64,000 bases of DNA. Origin: Curvibacter sp. PAE-UM (GTDB taxonomy: Bacteria; Pseudomonadota; Gammaproteobacteria; Burkholderiales; Burkholderiaceae_C). A model generated the notes under the pieces. It did not search any database, was not told the DNA's origin, and worked only from the letters and a program-made list of their open reading frames with translations. This document shows positions 1 to 10,982 of this stretch, one piece after another. The stretch is taken from the NCBI RefSeq assembly GCF_001432305.1, contig NZ_KQ483358.1:3066087-3130086 (forward strand), written 5' to 3'. Within the stretch, counting starts at the first letter, position 1; the number at the start of each line of letters is the position of its first letter. The translations under genes were made by a program, and so were the position numbers.

Positions 1-191
1 CTGCAAGGTTTACGGCCGCCGGCTTTAGACAGCCCAACAGACTTGAGACGAAACAGCCCGCAGGCATTAGCGCTCGCCATTAGATAGCCCCCTGCACAGG
101 GGGATATGCCCCACGCGCGCGGATTGCAGCGCCTATCCACCAACTGTTGCCCGCCTCTTCTCGACCGTATGTCATACGAGACACCGATCAA

Positions 192-440
192 TCAGATCGA
201 CAGGAGCAGATCAGCCCGCTTCGCATGCAGGCGTCCCACCAGCTCTCGGATCTCGGCCTCGGACCTTCCGGCGATGCGGGCCGCACAGATTGCCCGCACC
301 TCCACGTCAGGCCAGCCCACCGACCTCTGGCCGATCAGCACCGGCTTGGTGAACAGCCCGTCCCGGATTGCGTTGTAGATGCTCGCATGCGAGCGGTGCC
401 CAGTTTCAGCCTTGACGGCTGGCATCCTCAAAATAGCCAT
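192..440 (-). CDS. AlpA-family (prophage CP4-57 type) HTH transcriptional regulator
   Basis: An 82-residue protein of the AlpA / phage excisionase-activator family. These small winged-helix proteins bind DNA and switch on excision of the element that carries them. The sequence opens with MAILRMPAV and then has the characteristic SHASIYNAIRDGLFTKPV helix-turn-helix and the VGWPDVEVRAI strand-turn. An upstream in-frame start at 629 would add 63 non-homologous residues. I prefer the ATG at 440, which has an AAGGA sequence about ten bases upstream. It lies two genes downstream of the integrase on the same strand, which fits a regulator of the island's own mobility. Confidence 0.75.
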   Translation of the reverse strand: MAILRMPAVKAETGHRSHASIYNAIRDGLFTKPVLIGQRSVGWPDVEVRAICAARIAGRSEAEIRELVGRLHAKRADLLLSI

Positions 441-559
441 AGTTGCCCATCCTTGACCGGCTTTATCTGCCGTTGTTTCGATGGGTTGAACTATTCCTGT
501 TTGCGATCTTCTTCGGAAGTACCTGTGCGCTGCAGCGGCGCGCCGCTGCAATGCATCGG

Positions 560-1072
560 CTAGCTGGGATTTGGTGCTCCTCGTAAAGCTCTGCGTGCTG
601 AAGAAAAAGACATTTCTAGGCCTGCACACTCTTGCTCAGCACAAAGATCCTTGCTTGAATATTTCCCTGATGACCAGACGGCCCGGATCTTCTCTCTCTT
701 TTCGCGGCTTCCGCCGGGCTGCCCATGTCGTTTTTCGGCTGCCTTTTTCGCTCGCCTGGTGGCCTGCAATTGCATGTCGGCTCTCTGGCGGACGTTACGT
801 TCCGCCATGACCAACGCTGCTACGGCAGCGTCTGCTAGATCATTGACTTTTCTTTCTTGGTCCTTGGCAAATTCTTGGACCGCTTCAACGCTTGACCTAG
901 CAGAACGTCTCCGCTCGTGAGCATCCAGGATGTAGTTCGCGAGAATGCTTACAGCCTCCTCTTGCGACAACAGGTCTTTCAACTTGTTCACGACCGCAGC
1001 ATGCCTCTCCGAGGGCGCCGTCGACTCAATCAACTCCCCGAACAGACCCCCATGTGATTCAGACACATTCAT
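560..1072 (-). CDS. Hypothetical island protein with coiled coil and C-terminal HTH-like segment
   Basis: A 170-residue protein that I do not recognise. The start codon at 1072 overlaps the integrase stop by four bases (ATGA), so the two are probably translationally coupled. An upstream start at 1144 lies inside the integrase. The middle (about residues 65-125) is rich in Ala, Arg, Glu and Lys and looks like a long helical coiled coil. The last 45 residues contain an EKIRAVWSSGKYSSKDLCAE segment that resembles a resolvase-like helix-turn-helix. The reading frame is open and its context is an island, so a DNA-binding or mobilisation role is possible but unproven. Confidence 0.55.
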   Translation of the reverse strand: MNVSESHGGLFGELIESTAPSERHAAVVNKLKDLLSQEEAVSILANYILDAHERRRSARSSVEAVQEFAKDQERKVNDLADAAVAALVMAERNVRQRADMQLQATRRAKKAAEKRHGQPGGSREKREKIRAVWSSGKYSSKDLCAEQECAGLEMSFSSARRALRGAPNPS

Positions 1073-2319
1073 CTCCCCGCTCCAGTGGCACGAAGCGGTA
1101 CGACTTCCGCGCCCGCCGCCAGCTTGTCCAAGTAGTCTGCCCACCGCTGCATCATGTCGGTACGCTGCTTTAGATAGGTGGTGCGGTTGTAGGCCCGTCC
1201 GTTGGCGTCTTTCACGGAATGAGCCAGCTGCGCCTCAATGACCAAAGGATCTAACTCCAGCTGCTCAGCGAGCATCGTGCGCGCTGTCGCCCTGAATCCA
1301 TGCCATGTCTGGATCTCAGGGGTGTAGCCCATGGAAATCAGGGCAGTGCGCACCGAGTTGTCGGAGATCGGTCGATTGCGGCTGCGCTCCCCGGGGAAGA
1401 CGTGCACAAGGTTGCCGGTGTAGCCCTTCAAGCCCTTCAGAATCTCGACCGCCTGCCTGGGCAGGGGGACCAGGTGCGGGTCACCGTTTTCCTTGCCATC
1501 CTTGGTGCGCTTCATCCTGGCAGAAGGAATCGTCCATAACGCAGCCTCTAGGTCGATCTCTGACCACTCGGCAGCACGCAGCTCCCCAGGACGCTGGAGC
1601 AACATGGGGGCCAGTTGCAACGCTGCACGAACAATCGGGCCACCTCTGTAAATCCGGATCGCTCTGATCAGAGCCCCCAACTTCACCGGTTCAGTAATGG
1701 CTGCAAAGTGTTTTCCCCGGTAGGGCGTCAGCGCCCCTTTCAGGTCGGCCGTGATGTCCCGAGCTACCCGCCCTGAGGCCACGCCGTATCGCCACACCTG
1801 GCGGGCCAACATCAGATCTCGATCGGCCGTTTCAACAGCGCCTCGTTCTTCCACTTTGCGTAGCGTGACCAGCAGTTCCACCGGCTCGATGTCCGCCAGC
1901 CGTCGATCACCGATCCAGGGGAAGAGGTCACGCTCCAGTTGCCGCTTGGCCCTGACAGCATGGGCCTCGCTCCACTGGGATTCTTGCTTCTCGTACCACT
2001 CCAGCGCCACCACCTTGAAGGTGTCGCCAGCGGGATTGGTCGCCTTGAGTTTCTGCAGCTTTCGGGCCTGCACTGGATCGACACCGGCGGCCTTCTGCTG
2101 CTTCGCTGCGTCTCGTGCCCTGCGTGCCGCCGTCAGACTCACCGCGGGGTAGCTGCCCAGCGCCAGCTGCTTTTCCTTGCCGCTCACCCTGTACTTCAGG
2201 AACCAGCGCTTTGAACCACTGGCACCGACCTGGAGGTACATCCCCCCGGAGTCGGAAAACCGGACCTGCTTCTTATCCGCCGGGCAGACGGCATTTCGGC
2301 ACTGAGCATCTGTCAACAT
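1069..2319 (-). CDS. int: P4-type tyrosine site-specific integrase
   Basis: A 416-residue integrase that catalyses recombination between the island and the ssrA attachment site. Residues 1-90 form the arm-type DUF4102 domain (LTDAQCRNAVCPADKKQVRF, then SKRWFLKYRVSGKEKQLALG). The core-binding domain follows, then the catalytic domain with the first Arg in QRPGELRAAEW, the His-x-x-Arg box in WHGFRATARTML, a further His in AQLAHSVKD, and the nucleophilic Tyr in YNRTTYL. All catalytic positions appear intact. The ATG at 2319 gives the usual N-terminus; an extension to 2358 adds 13 unrelated residues. The gene points away from ssrA, as in CP4-57-like islands. Confidence 0.92.
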   Translation of the reverse strand: MLTDAQCRNAVCPADKKQVRFSDSGGMYLQVGASGSKRWFLKYRVSGKEKQLALGSYPAVSLTAARRARDAAKQQKAAGVDPVQARKLQKLKATNPAGDTFKVVALEWYEKQESQWSEAHAVRAKRQLERDLFPWIGDRRLADIEPVELLVTLRKVEERGAVETADRDLMLARQVWRYGVASGRVARDITADLKGALTPYRGKHFAAITEPVKLGALIRAIRIYRGGPIVRAALQLAPMLLQRPGELRAAEWSEIDLEAALWTIPSARMKRTKDGKENGDPHLVPLPRQAVEILKGLKGYTGNLVHVFPGERSRNRPISDNSVRTALISMGYTPEIQTWHGFRATARTMLAEQLELDPLVIEAQLAHSVKDANGRAYNRTTYLKQRTDMMQRWADYLDKLAAGAEVVPLRATGAGR

Positions 2320-2505
2320 TGGATGACCTCCCCACCAAGTCAATACTTGTCGCCACACACATCGGGGGTACAGCCGGCTTCAGCCCGTACCCCCAACACT
2401 ACGAAAAAGTGAGATTGCACCCCCGCTTGCACCCCCACCCTGCGCTGGCAGTCAGTATATCCCCCTGTACACCAATGCAACCTAAGCCATTGATTTTCAA
2501 AAGAA

Positions 2506-2540
2506 AAAGGCCGCTAACTGTATGTCGTTAGCGGCCTTTA
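2506..2540 (-). terminator. Rho-independent terminator of ssrA
   Basis: Read on the minus strand, a perfect GGCCGCTAAC stem with an 8-base loop is followed by TTTTTC. It starts 11 bases after the CCA end of tmRNA. It lies between ssrA and the integrase, so it is presumably regenerated or retained on island insertion. Confidence 0.8.
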
Positions 2541-2550
2541 TCGGGTCGTA

Positions 2551-2925
2551 TGGTGGAGCTGGGGGGATTTGAACCCCCGTCCGCAAGCCTTGTTCGAGCA
2601 GATCTACATGTTTAGCGGTCTGATTTGGATCTCGCTACTGGCATCGCGCAGTCGCACGCTATGCCAGCCGCCAGCACCCTATTTTCTCGTCCGTTGCTAA
2701 GGTACCCAGCCCCGGACCAGCCGATGAAATTATCTTTACAGCCGGGAGGCTTGCGCCCCCTTGCCCAGCCCATCGGCCTGCTGTTGTAAAGCTCACTGGC
2801 AATTAAGCAGCGAGTGCGAAACGTTCGTCGTTTGCAGTTAGGTTTTTTGAATCAGTTTTACGAGCACATTCAGCTCGACATGCACCACATCGCGTCCGAA
2901 CCCACGTCGAAACCAATGCAGCCCC
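2551..2925 (-). ncRNA. ssrA: Transfer-messenger RNA (tmRNA), one-piece
   Basis: A 375-nt tmRNA that rescues stalled ribosomes together with SmpB. The 5' end reads GGGGCTGCATTGGTTTCGAC, which is the conserved acceptor/D-arm half. The 3' end reads GGGTTCAAATCCCCCCAGC followed by TCCACCA, which is the T-arm and encoded CCA. The tag reading frame occupies 2803-2835 and encodes ANDERFALAA followed by TAA, a typical proteolysis tag ending in the ClpXP-recognised LAA-like residues. Because both halves are in natural order, this is not a permuted two-piece tmRNA. The 3' part is the probable island attachment site. Confidence 0.96.
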
Positions 2926-2934
2926 AAGGTTTCT

Positions 2935-2963
2935 ATTTTAGGCCTGTTCGAGCAATTGCAAGA
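2935..2963 (-). promoter_or_regulatory. Probable sigma-70 promoter of ssrA
   Basis: On the minus strand TCTTGC and TAAAAT are separated by 17 bases, and the mature tmRNA 5' end lies 9 bases after the -10. The -10 overlaps the stop codon of gph. Inferred by eye only. Confidence 0.5.
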
Positions 2964-3612
2964 GCTCGCCCGGAGAATTGATCAAAGCGTGGGCGCCCCA
3001 GCTGGCCACATCGGATTTCTGGCCCAGGTAGCCGTAGGTGGCGGCCACCGTGCCCATGCCGGCCGCCAGGCCCGCCACGATATCGCGCTCGTCGTCGCCC
3101 ACGTACAGGCAACGCTGCGGGTCCAGGTCCAGGCGGCGCGCAGCCTCGAACAAAGGCGCCGGGTGCGGTTTGGGGTGCGGCGTGGTGTCGCCGCCAATGA
3201 TGGCCCGTGCGCTGGCAAACAGGGGCATGGCGCCCGTCAGCGGCAGGGCAAAGCGCTCGATCTTGTTGGTCACCACGCCCCAGGCCAGTTCTCGCTGCAA
3301 CAGCGCCTCGATCAACTCGGCCACGCCGGCAAAAGCGTAGGTACGCACCGTCATGCAGCGCTCATAGTTGGCCATGAACTCCTCGCGCAGGTCGTTGTAG
3401 CCCGGATCTTCCGGCGTCAGGCCGAAGGCCACGCCGATCATGCCGCGCGCGCCGGCGCCGGCCATCGGCCGGTACATCTCGGCCGGCAGCGACGGCAGGC
3501 CACGGGTGGTGCGCATCTGGTCGGCAGCGGCGCCCAGGTCAGGCGCGCTATCGATCAGGGTGCCGTCCAGGTCAAAAAAGACGGCCTCGATGCCGGCAAA
3601 AGACCTCATCAC
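2938..3612 (-). CDS. gph: Phosphoglycolate phosphatase (HAD superfamily)
   Basis: A 224-residue haloacid-dehalogenase-type phosphatase that removes phosphate from 2-phosphoglycolate formed by Rubisco oxygenation or DNA repair. Motif I is [15 protein letters not shown] near residue 12, with the nucleophilic Asp and the general-acid Asp. The motif II Thr lies in VVTNK, a Lys in HPKPHPAPL, and motif IV in YVGDDERDI. The start overlaps the ubiG stop, and the same ubiG-gph pair is common in beta- and gammaproteobacteria. The substrate assignment rests on this context; related HAD phosphatases could act on other phosphates. Confidence 0.88.
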   Translation of the reverse strand: MMRSFAGIEAVFFDLDGTLIDSAPDLGAAADQMRTTRGLPSLPAEMYRPMAGAGARGMIGVAFGLTPEDPGYNDLREEFMANYERCMTVRTYAFAGVAELIEALLQRELAWGVVTNKIERFALPLTGAMPLFASARAIIGGDTTPHPKPHPAPLFEAARRLDLDPQRCLYVGDDERDIVAGLAAGMGTVAATYGYLGQKSDVASWGAHALINSPGELLQLLEQA

Positions 3613-4322
3613 AGTTCAGGCTTGCGGGTGGCCAGCAGGTAGTTGACGCTGGTGTCGGCGCTGAGCCAGTAGCGCCGGGTCAGCGGGTTGTATTCCATGC
3701 CGCGCGTGGGCCCCAGTTCCAGGCTGGCCTGGCGGCAAAAACGGGCCAGTTCGCTGGGGCGGATCATCTTGGCGTACTCGTGGGTGCCACGCGGCAGCAG
3801 CTTGAGGATGTACTCGGCGCCGACGATGGCAAACAGGAAAGACTTGGGGTTGCGGTTGATGGTGGAGAAAAACACCCAGCCACCGGGCTTGACCAGCGTG
3901 GCGCAGGCCTGGACCACGGACGCCGGGTCCGGCACGTGCTCCAGCATCTCCATGCAGGTCACCACATCAAAACTGCCGGGCTGCTCGACCGCCAGTGCCT
4001 CGGCACTGATCTCTCGGTAGTTCACATTGGGTGTACCGGCTTCCAGGGCATGCAGCTGTGCCACCTTGAGGGCCTTGGTCGACAGGTCGATGCCCGTGAC
4101 CTGCGCGCCCTTGCGCGCCATGGAATCGGACAGGATGCCGCCGCCACAGCCAATATCGAGCACCTGCTGGTCGGCCAGCGGCACCAGGCCGTTGATCCAG
4201 TCCAGGCGCAGCGGGTTGATCTGGTGCAGGGGGCGGAATTCGCTCTCGGGGTCCCACCAGCGGTGGGCCAGCTCGGAAAACTTGGCAAGTTCGGCCGGAT
4301 CGGCATTCACGGTAATCGTCAT
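3609..4322 (-). CDS. ubiG: Ubiquinone biosynthesis O-methyltransferase
   Basis: A 237-residue SAM-dependent methyltransferase that performs both O-methylation steps of ubiquinone biosynthesis. The SAM-binding motif I is [16 protein letters not shown]. The MLEHVPDP post-motif and the [12 protein letters not shown] and [14 protein letters not shown] stretches are typical of UbiG. I start at the ATG at 4322 ([15 protein letters not shown]), which matches family N-termini; the in-frame ATG at 4355 adds 11 residues. The gene overlaps gph by four bases and is preceded by a terminator that isolates it from the ompA-type gene. Confidence 0.93.
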   Translation of the reverse strand: MTITVNADPAELAKFSELAHRWWDPESEFRPLHQINPLRLDWINGLVPLADQQVLDIGCGGGILSDSMARKGAQVTGIDLSTKALKVAQLHALEAGTPNVNYREISAEALAVEQPGSFDVVTCMEMLEHVPDPASVVQACATLVKPGGWVFFSTINRNPKSFLFAIVGAEYILKLLPRGTHEYAKMIRPSELARFCRQASLELGPTRGMEYNPLTRRYWLSADTSVNYLLATRKPEL

Positions 4323-4365
4323 GGGTCGATTATCCGACAGCTCGCAAAGATCCATGCTCCAGAAA

Positions 4366-4393
4366 CGACAAACCCCGCCGAAGCGGGGTTTGT
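4366..4393 (-). terminator. Terminator downstream of the ompA-type gene
   Basis: A perfect 11-bp stem (ACAAACCCCGC / GCGGGGTTTGT) with a CGAA/TTCG tetraloop lies 18 bases after the lipoprotein stop codon. The TTTGT arm supplies the U-rich end. The symmetry would allow some bidirectional function. Confidence 0.8.
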
Positions 4394-4410
4394 TTCAAGT
4401 CATCAGCAGA

Positions 4411-4959
4411 TTACTTGTTGGCGCGGGTGCCGACCACTTCGATTTCCACGCGACGGTTCTTGGCGCGGCCTTCGGTCGTGCGGTTGTCGGCCACGGGCTG
4501 CTTCTCGCCTTTGCCTTCGGTGTAGACGCGGTTCTTGTCGATGCCCTTGGAGGTCAGATAGGCCTTCACGGCTTCGGCGCGACGCACCGACAGCTTCTGG
4601 TTGTACTCGTCGGTACCGATGGAGTCGGCGTGACCCACAGCGATGATGACTTCCAGGTTGATGCCCTTGACCTTCTCGGCCAGATCATCCAGCTTGGCCT
4701 TGGCGTCAGCCTTGATGACGGACTTGTCGAAGTCGAAGAAGGTGTCGGCGGCGTAGGTCACCTTGACGGCAGCGGCGGGCGGCGGGGCAGCCGGACGCGG
4801 AGCAGCAGCCGGAGCGGGTGCCGGAGCAGGGGCCGGAGCGGGTGCCGGAGCAGCCGGGGCAGCCTGCGGTGCCGGGGTGGGTTCGGGGGTGGAAGCACAA
4901 CCGGCCATCACCAGTGCGACTGCAGCGAACAGGGCTGCCACGGAATTCAGTTTTTTCAT
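4411..4959 (-). CDS. OmpA-family outer-membrane lipoprotein
   Basis: A 182-residue peptidoglycan-anchoring lipoprotein. Residues 1-20 form a signal peptide ending in the lipobox LVMAGC, with the lipidated Cys at 21. Residues 25-65 are a Pro/Ala-rich linker made of tandem PA repeats. The C-terminal OmpA/MotB domain has TFFDFDKSVIKADAKAKL, GHADSIGTDEYNQKLSVRRA and NRRVEIEV, which contact diaminopimelate in peptidoglycan. It sits upstream of gyrA in divergent orientation, as in many Burkholderiales. The encoded N-terminal half lacks a beta-barrel, so it resembles the short OmpA-like lipoproteins and not full-length OmpA. Confidence 0.9.
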   Translation of the reverse strand: MKKLNSVAALFAAVALVMAGCASTPEPTPAPQAAPAAPAPAPAPAPAPAPAAAPRPAAPPPAAAVKVTYAADTFFDFDKSVIKADAKAKLDDLAEKVKGINLEVIIAVGHADSIGTDEYNQKLSVRRAEAVKAYLTSKGIDKNRVYTEGKGEKQPVADNRTTEGRAKNRRVEIEVVGTRANK

Positions 4960-5048
4960 GGTTCTCCTCTAACGGATTGGGGCCTGAGCGGCACGGCGGT
5001 TAAATGGAAGGCATTCACTGTGATGAGCGCCACCCGACTGTCTTGTGC

Positions 5049-5076
5049 ATTGTGCCATATCAAACCCGGTGGTCAA
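5049..5076 (-). promoter_or_regulatory. Probable sigma-70 promoter of the OmpA-type lipoprotein
   Basis: On the minus strand TTGACC and CACAAT are spaced by 16 bases, roughly 90 bases upstream of the lipoprotein start, within the 234-bp divergent spacer with gyrA. On the other strand TTTAGAAT at 5153-5160 could be the gyrA -10. Both were judged by eye. Confidence 0.4.
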
Positions 5077-5193
5077 CCGGCGAGACGCGACGCGGGCGCA
5101 TGCCTGCTGGGCTTGCCGATGGTCTGTTGCAGCAATGCGACATGGCCGGCACTTTAGAATCCTGGATTGCCCACGCCCGAGCTCATCTCTCCC

Positions 5194-7829
<2,636 letters not shown>

Positions 7830-7830
<1 letters not shown>

Positions 7831-8921
7831 TGCAGCGCCCCTACAACTTCTCGGCCGGCCCGGCCACCATCGCGCCCGAGGTGCTGCAGCAGGCCGCCAG
7901 CGAAATGCTGGACTGGCACGGCAGCGGCATGGGCGTGATGGAGATGAGCCACCGCGGCAAGGAGTTCATCAGCATCTATGAGCAGGCCCAGGCCGACCTG
8001 CGTGAGTTGCTGGCCGTCCCGAAGAACTTCCACATCCTCTTCATGCAGGGCGGCGGCCTGGCCGAAAACGCCATCGTGCCGCTCAACCTCTCGCGCGGCG
8101 GCACGGTCGATTTCGTGCTCACCGGCACCTGGAGCCAGAAGTCCATCAAGGAAGCACGCAAATACTGCAAGGTGAACGTGGCGGCCACCGACGAGGCCAA
8201 CGGGTTCACCCACCTGCCCGCTCCGGCCAGCTGGAAATTGAGCCCGGATGCCAGCTACGTGCACCTCTGCTCCAACGAGACCATCCACGGCGTCGAATTC
8301 CACGAGCTGCCCGACCTGAAGGCGCTGGGCTCGAAGGCGCCGCTGGTGATCGACTTCTCCTCCCAGGTCGCCTCGCGCCCGGTGGACTGGTCGCGCGTGG
8401 GCCTGGCCTTTGGCGGCGCGCAGAAAAACATCGGCCCGGCCGGCCTGACCCTGGTCATCGTGCGCGAGGACCTGCTGGGCCACGCCCAACCGGCTTGCCC
8501 CAGCGCCTTCGACTACAAGACCGTGGCCGACAACGAGTCCATGTTCAACACCCCGCCGACCTACGCCATCTACATGGCCGGCCTGATCTTCCAGTGGCTG
8601 AAAAAGCTGGGTGGCGTGCCGGCCATCGAGGCGCGCAACATGACCAAGGCACGGCTGCTTTACGAGGCGATCGACAGCTCGCAGTTCTACGTGAACCGGG
8701 TGGCGAAAGACTGCCGCTCGCGCATGAACGTGCCCTTTTTCCTGCGCGACGAGTCGCGCAACGACGCTTTTCTCGCCGGCGCCAAGGCCGCCGGCCTCTT
8801 GCAGCTCAAGGGCCACAAGTCGGTCGGCGGCATGCGCGCCAGCATCTACAACGCCATGCCGCTCGAGGGCGTGCAGACCCTGGTCGAGTACATGCGAGAA
8901 TTTGAGCGCACGCAAAGCTGA
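7830..8921 (+). CDS. serC: Phosphoserine aminotransferase
   Basis: A 363-residue PLP-dependent aminotransferase that converts 3-phosphohydroxypyruvate and glutamate to O-phosphoserine, and acts likewise in pyridoxal phosphate synthesis. The N-terminus [15 protein letters not shown] and the [17 protein letters not shown] loop are diagnostic. The PLP lysine is in [35 protein letters not shown] segment closes the active site. The start is fused to the gyrA stop (TGATG) and pheA follows after two bases. The gyrA-serC-pheA-tyrA-aroA order is conserved in Burkholderiales. Confidence 0.97.
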
Positions 8922-8923
8922 CC

Positions 8924-10006
8924 ATGGCCAAGACACTCCCCGAACTGCGCACCCAGATCGACGCCCTGGACCAGGAGCTGCTCGCCCTGCTGAACCGGCG
9001 CGCCGCCCTGGCCCATGAAGTGGGCGAGATCAAGAAGGTCGAAGGCTCGCCCGTCTTTCGCCCCGAGCGCGAAACCCAGGTCATCACCAGCCTGCAGGCC
9101 GGCAACCCGGGGCCGCTCAAGCGCGACAGCGTGGCCACCATCTGGCGCGAGATCATGTCGGCCTGCCGCGCCCTGGAAGCACCGCAGCGCGTGGCCTACC
9201 TCGGCCCGGCCGGCACCTTCAGCGAACAGGCGGCCGAGCAGTTCTTCGGCTCCAGCATCGAACGCATGCCCTGTGGCAGCATCGACGAGGTCTTCCGCGC
9301 CACGGCCGCCGGCAGTGCCCAGTTCGGTGTGGTGCCCATGGAGAACTCCACCGAGGGCATGGTGTCGCGCTCGCTCGACCTCTTCCTGGCCTCGCCCCTG
9401 CACGTGATCGGCGAGACCAGCCTGCTGGTACGCCACAACCTGCTGCGCCAGAGTGATACGCTCGAAGGCATTACAGCGGTCTACGCCCATCCGCAGGCCC
9501 TGGCCCAGTGCCAGAACTGGCTCAACACCCATCTGCCCCATGCCGAGCGCCACGCCGCGGCCAGCAACGCCGAAGGCGCGCGCCTGGCCACAACCAACCC
9601 GGCCTGGGCCGGCATCGCCAGCGAACGCGCAGGCAGCGAGTTCGGCCTGCACGTGGTGGCCCACGCCATCCAGGACGACGCCTACAACCGCACCCGTTTT
9701 GCCGTGGTCTGCCTGCCGCAGACCCTGCCCACGCCGGAAGCCTCGGGCAAGGACTGCGTGAGCCTGATCGTCTCGGTCCCCAACCGCCCGGGTGCAGTGC
9801 ACGATTTGCTGGTTCCCTTGAAAAAACACGGCGTGTCCATGACGCGCTTCGAGTCGCGTCCGGCGCGCTCCGGCCAATGGGAATACTATTTCTACATCGA
9901 CATCCAGGGCCACACCTCGCAGCCCCATGTCGTCGCCGCTTTGCAGGAACTGCAGGCCCTCTGCGCTTTCTACAAAGTCCTTGGCACCTACCCGGTATCT
10001 GAATAA
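8924..10006 (+). CDS. pheA: Bifunctional chorismate mutase / prephenate dehydratase
   Basis: A 360-residue fusion enzyme that converts chorismate to prephenate and then phenylpyruvate in phenylalanine synthesis. Residues 1-85 are the AroQ chorismate mutase helix bundle (LPELRTQIDALDQELLALLN). Residues 92-270 form the dehydratase domain (VAYLGPAGTFSEQAA, VPMENSTEGMV, and NRTRFAVV with the catalytic Thr-Arg-Phe). The last 80 residues are an ACT domain with the GAVHDLL and ESRP motifs, the phenylalanine feedback site. An interspersed repeat element starts immediately after its stop. Confidence 0.96.
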   Translation: MAKTLPELRTQIDALDQELLALLNRRAALAHEVGEIKKVEGSPVFRPERETQVITSLQAGNPGPLKRDSVATIWREIMSACRALEAPQRVAYLGPAGTFSEQAAEQFFGSSIERMPCGSIDEVFRATAAGSAQFGVVPMENSTEGMVSRSLDLFLASPLHVIGETSLLVRHNLLRQSDTLEGITAVYAHPQALAQCQNWLNTHLPHAERHAAASNAEGARLATTNPAWAGIASERAGSEFGLHVVAHAIQDDAYNRTRFAVVCLPQTLPTPEASGKDCVSLIVSVPNRPGAVHDLLVPLKKHGVSMTRFESRPARSGQWEYYFYIDIQGHTSQPHVVAALQELQALCAFYKVLGTYPVSE

Positions 10007-10007
10007 T

Positions 10008-10082
10008 GAGCCCCCACGTTCATCACTTCGTGTATTCACTGCCCCCCGAGGGGGCGCAAGCCTCCCTTGGGGCGGCCCTGCG
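10008..10082 (+). repeat. Interspersed GC-rich repeat, copy 1 (intergenic)
   Basis: A 75-bp element filling the pheA-tyrA gap. It shares the blocks GAGCCCCCACG, CTGCCCCCCGAGGGGGC and TTGGGGCGGCCC with a second copy inside aroA at 11548. The centre GCCCCCCGAGGGGGC is an imperfect palindrome. It is a candidate mobile or REP-like repeat of this lineage; only two copies are seen here. Confidence 0.8.
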
Positions 10083-10090
10083 AGAGTCTT

Positions 10091-10963
10091 ATGTTTGAAC
10101 AGTTGGGTCTGATCGGTTGCGGCCTCATGGGCGGTTCCTTTGCACTGGCGCTGAAACGCGCCGGCCTGGTCAAGCGCGTGGTCGGCTACAGCAAGTCGCC
10201 CTCCACCACTGAGCGCGCCCGCAGCCTGGGCGTCATCGACGTTGAAGCCCCCTCGGCCCTGCTGGCCGTCTCGGGCGCCGACATCGTGCTGATCGCCGTG
10301 CCGGTCTCGGCCACCGAGGCCACCTTCAAGGCCATCAAGCACCTGGTCACGCCGCAGATGCTCATCATGGACGTGGGCTCGACCAAACGCGACGTGGTCG
10401 ATGCCGCGCGCCGCGCGCTGCGTGAACAGATCGGCTCTTTCGTGCCGGCCCATCCCATCGCCGGCAAGGAAGTCTCGGGCGTCGAGCATGCCGACCCCGA
10501 CCTGTACTCCGGCAAGCAGATCATCCTGACCCCCATCGAGCGCACCCACGCCCCCCAGGTGCAGCAGGCCATCGACGTCTGGTCCGCCCTGGGCTGCAAT
10601 GTGCTCAAGATGACGCCCGAGTCGCACGATGCAGCCTTTGCCTCGGTGAGCCACCTGCCGCACCTGATCGCCTTCGCGCTGATGAACTCCATCACCGGCC
10701 AGAACCAGGGCAAGGACTTCCTGTCCCTGGCCGGTCCGGGCTTCCGCGACTTCACGCGCATCGCTGCCAGCGACCCGCACATGTGGCGCGACATCATGAT
10801 CTCCAACCGCGAGGAATTGCTGACCCAGTCCAAGCTCTTCCAGCGCAATCTGCAGGCGCTCGAACTCATGATCTCCAACGGCAACGCCGACGCGCTCGAA
10901 GAGCTGATCGGCCAGGCCAGCCAGGCCCGCGCCAACTGGAGCATGAACAAGAACCGCCGCTGA
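10091..10963 (+). CDS. tyrA: Prephenate dehydrogenase
   Basis: A 290-residue NAD(P)-dependent enzyme that oxidatively decarboxylates prephenate (or arogenate) in tyrosine synthesis. The Rossmann motif is [17 protein letters not shown]. The [10 protein letters not shown] and [12 protein letters not shown] segments carry conserved nucleotide- and substrate-contacting residues including the catalytic His. The in-frame start at 10067 lies inside the repeat element, so I prefer the ATG at 10091 ([11 protein letters not shown]). It lacks a fused chorismate mutase or ACT domain. The next gene, aroA-cmk, follows after 19 bases. Confidence 0.94.
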   Translation: MFEQLGLIGCGLMGGSFALALKRAGLVKRVVGYSKSPSTTERARSLGVIDVEAPSALLAVSGADIVLIAVPVSATEATFKAIKHLVTPQMLIMDVGSTKRDVVDAARRALREQIGSFVPAHPIAGKEVSGVEHADPDLYSGKQIILTPIERTHAPQVQQAIDVWSALGCNVLKMTPESHDAAFASVSHLPHLIAFALMNSITGQNQGKDFLSLAGPGFRDFTRIAASDPHMWRDIMISNREELLTQSKLFQRNLQALELMISNGNADALEELIGQASQARANWSMNKNRR

Positions 10964-10982
10964 GACGCCCTCCTCCGCGCCG

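Larger units (their letters stand above)
1..2553. mobile_element. Edge of a genomic island integrated at the ssrA 3' end (partial)
   Basis: A tyrosine integrase of the P4/CP4 type, an AlpA-type regulator and an unknown gene lie immediately downstream of the tmRNA 3' end. This is the arrangement of CP4-57-like islands, which use ssrA as attachment site. The attachment core should overlap the last 20-30 bases of the tmRNA gene at 2551-2580. The far attachment repeat is not found in bases 1-560, so the island continues outside the window to the left. The first 191 bases hold no gene that I can support. Island boundaries are inferred from this context. Confidence 0.7.

Noticed and set aside
2551-2925. 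Two-piece (permuted) tmRNA, known in some betaproteobacteria
   Set aside because: 5' and 3' halves are in the standard order with the encoded CCA at the end and a single promoter/terminator pair.
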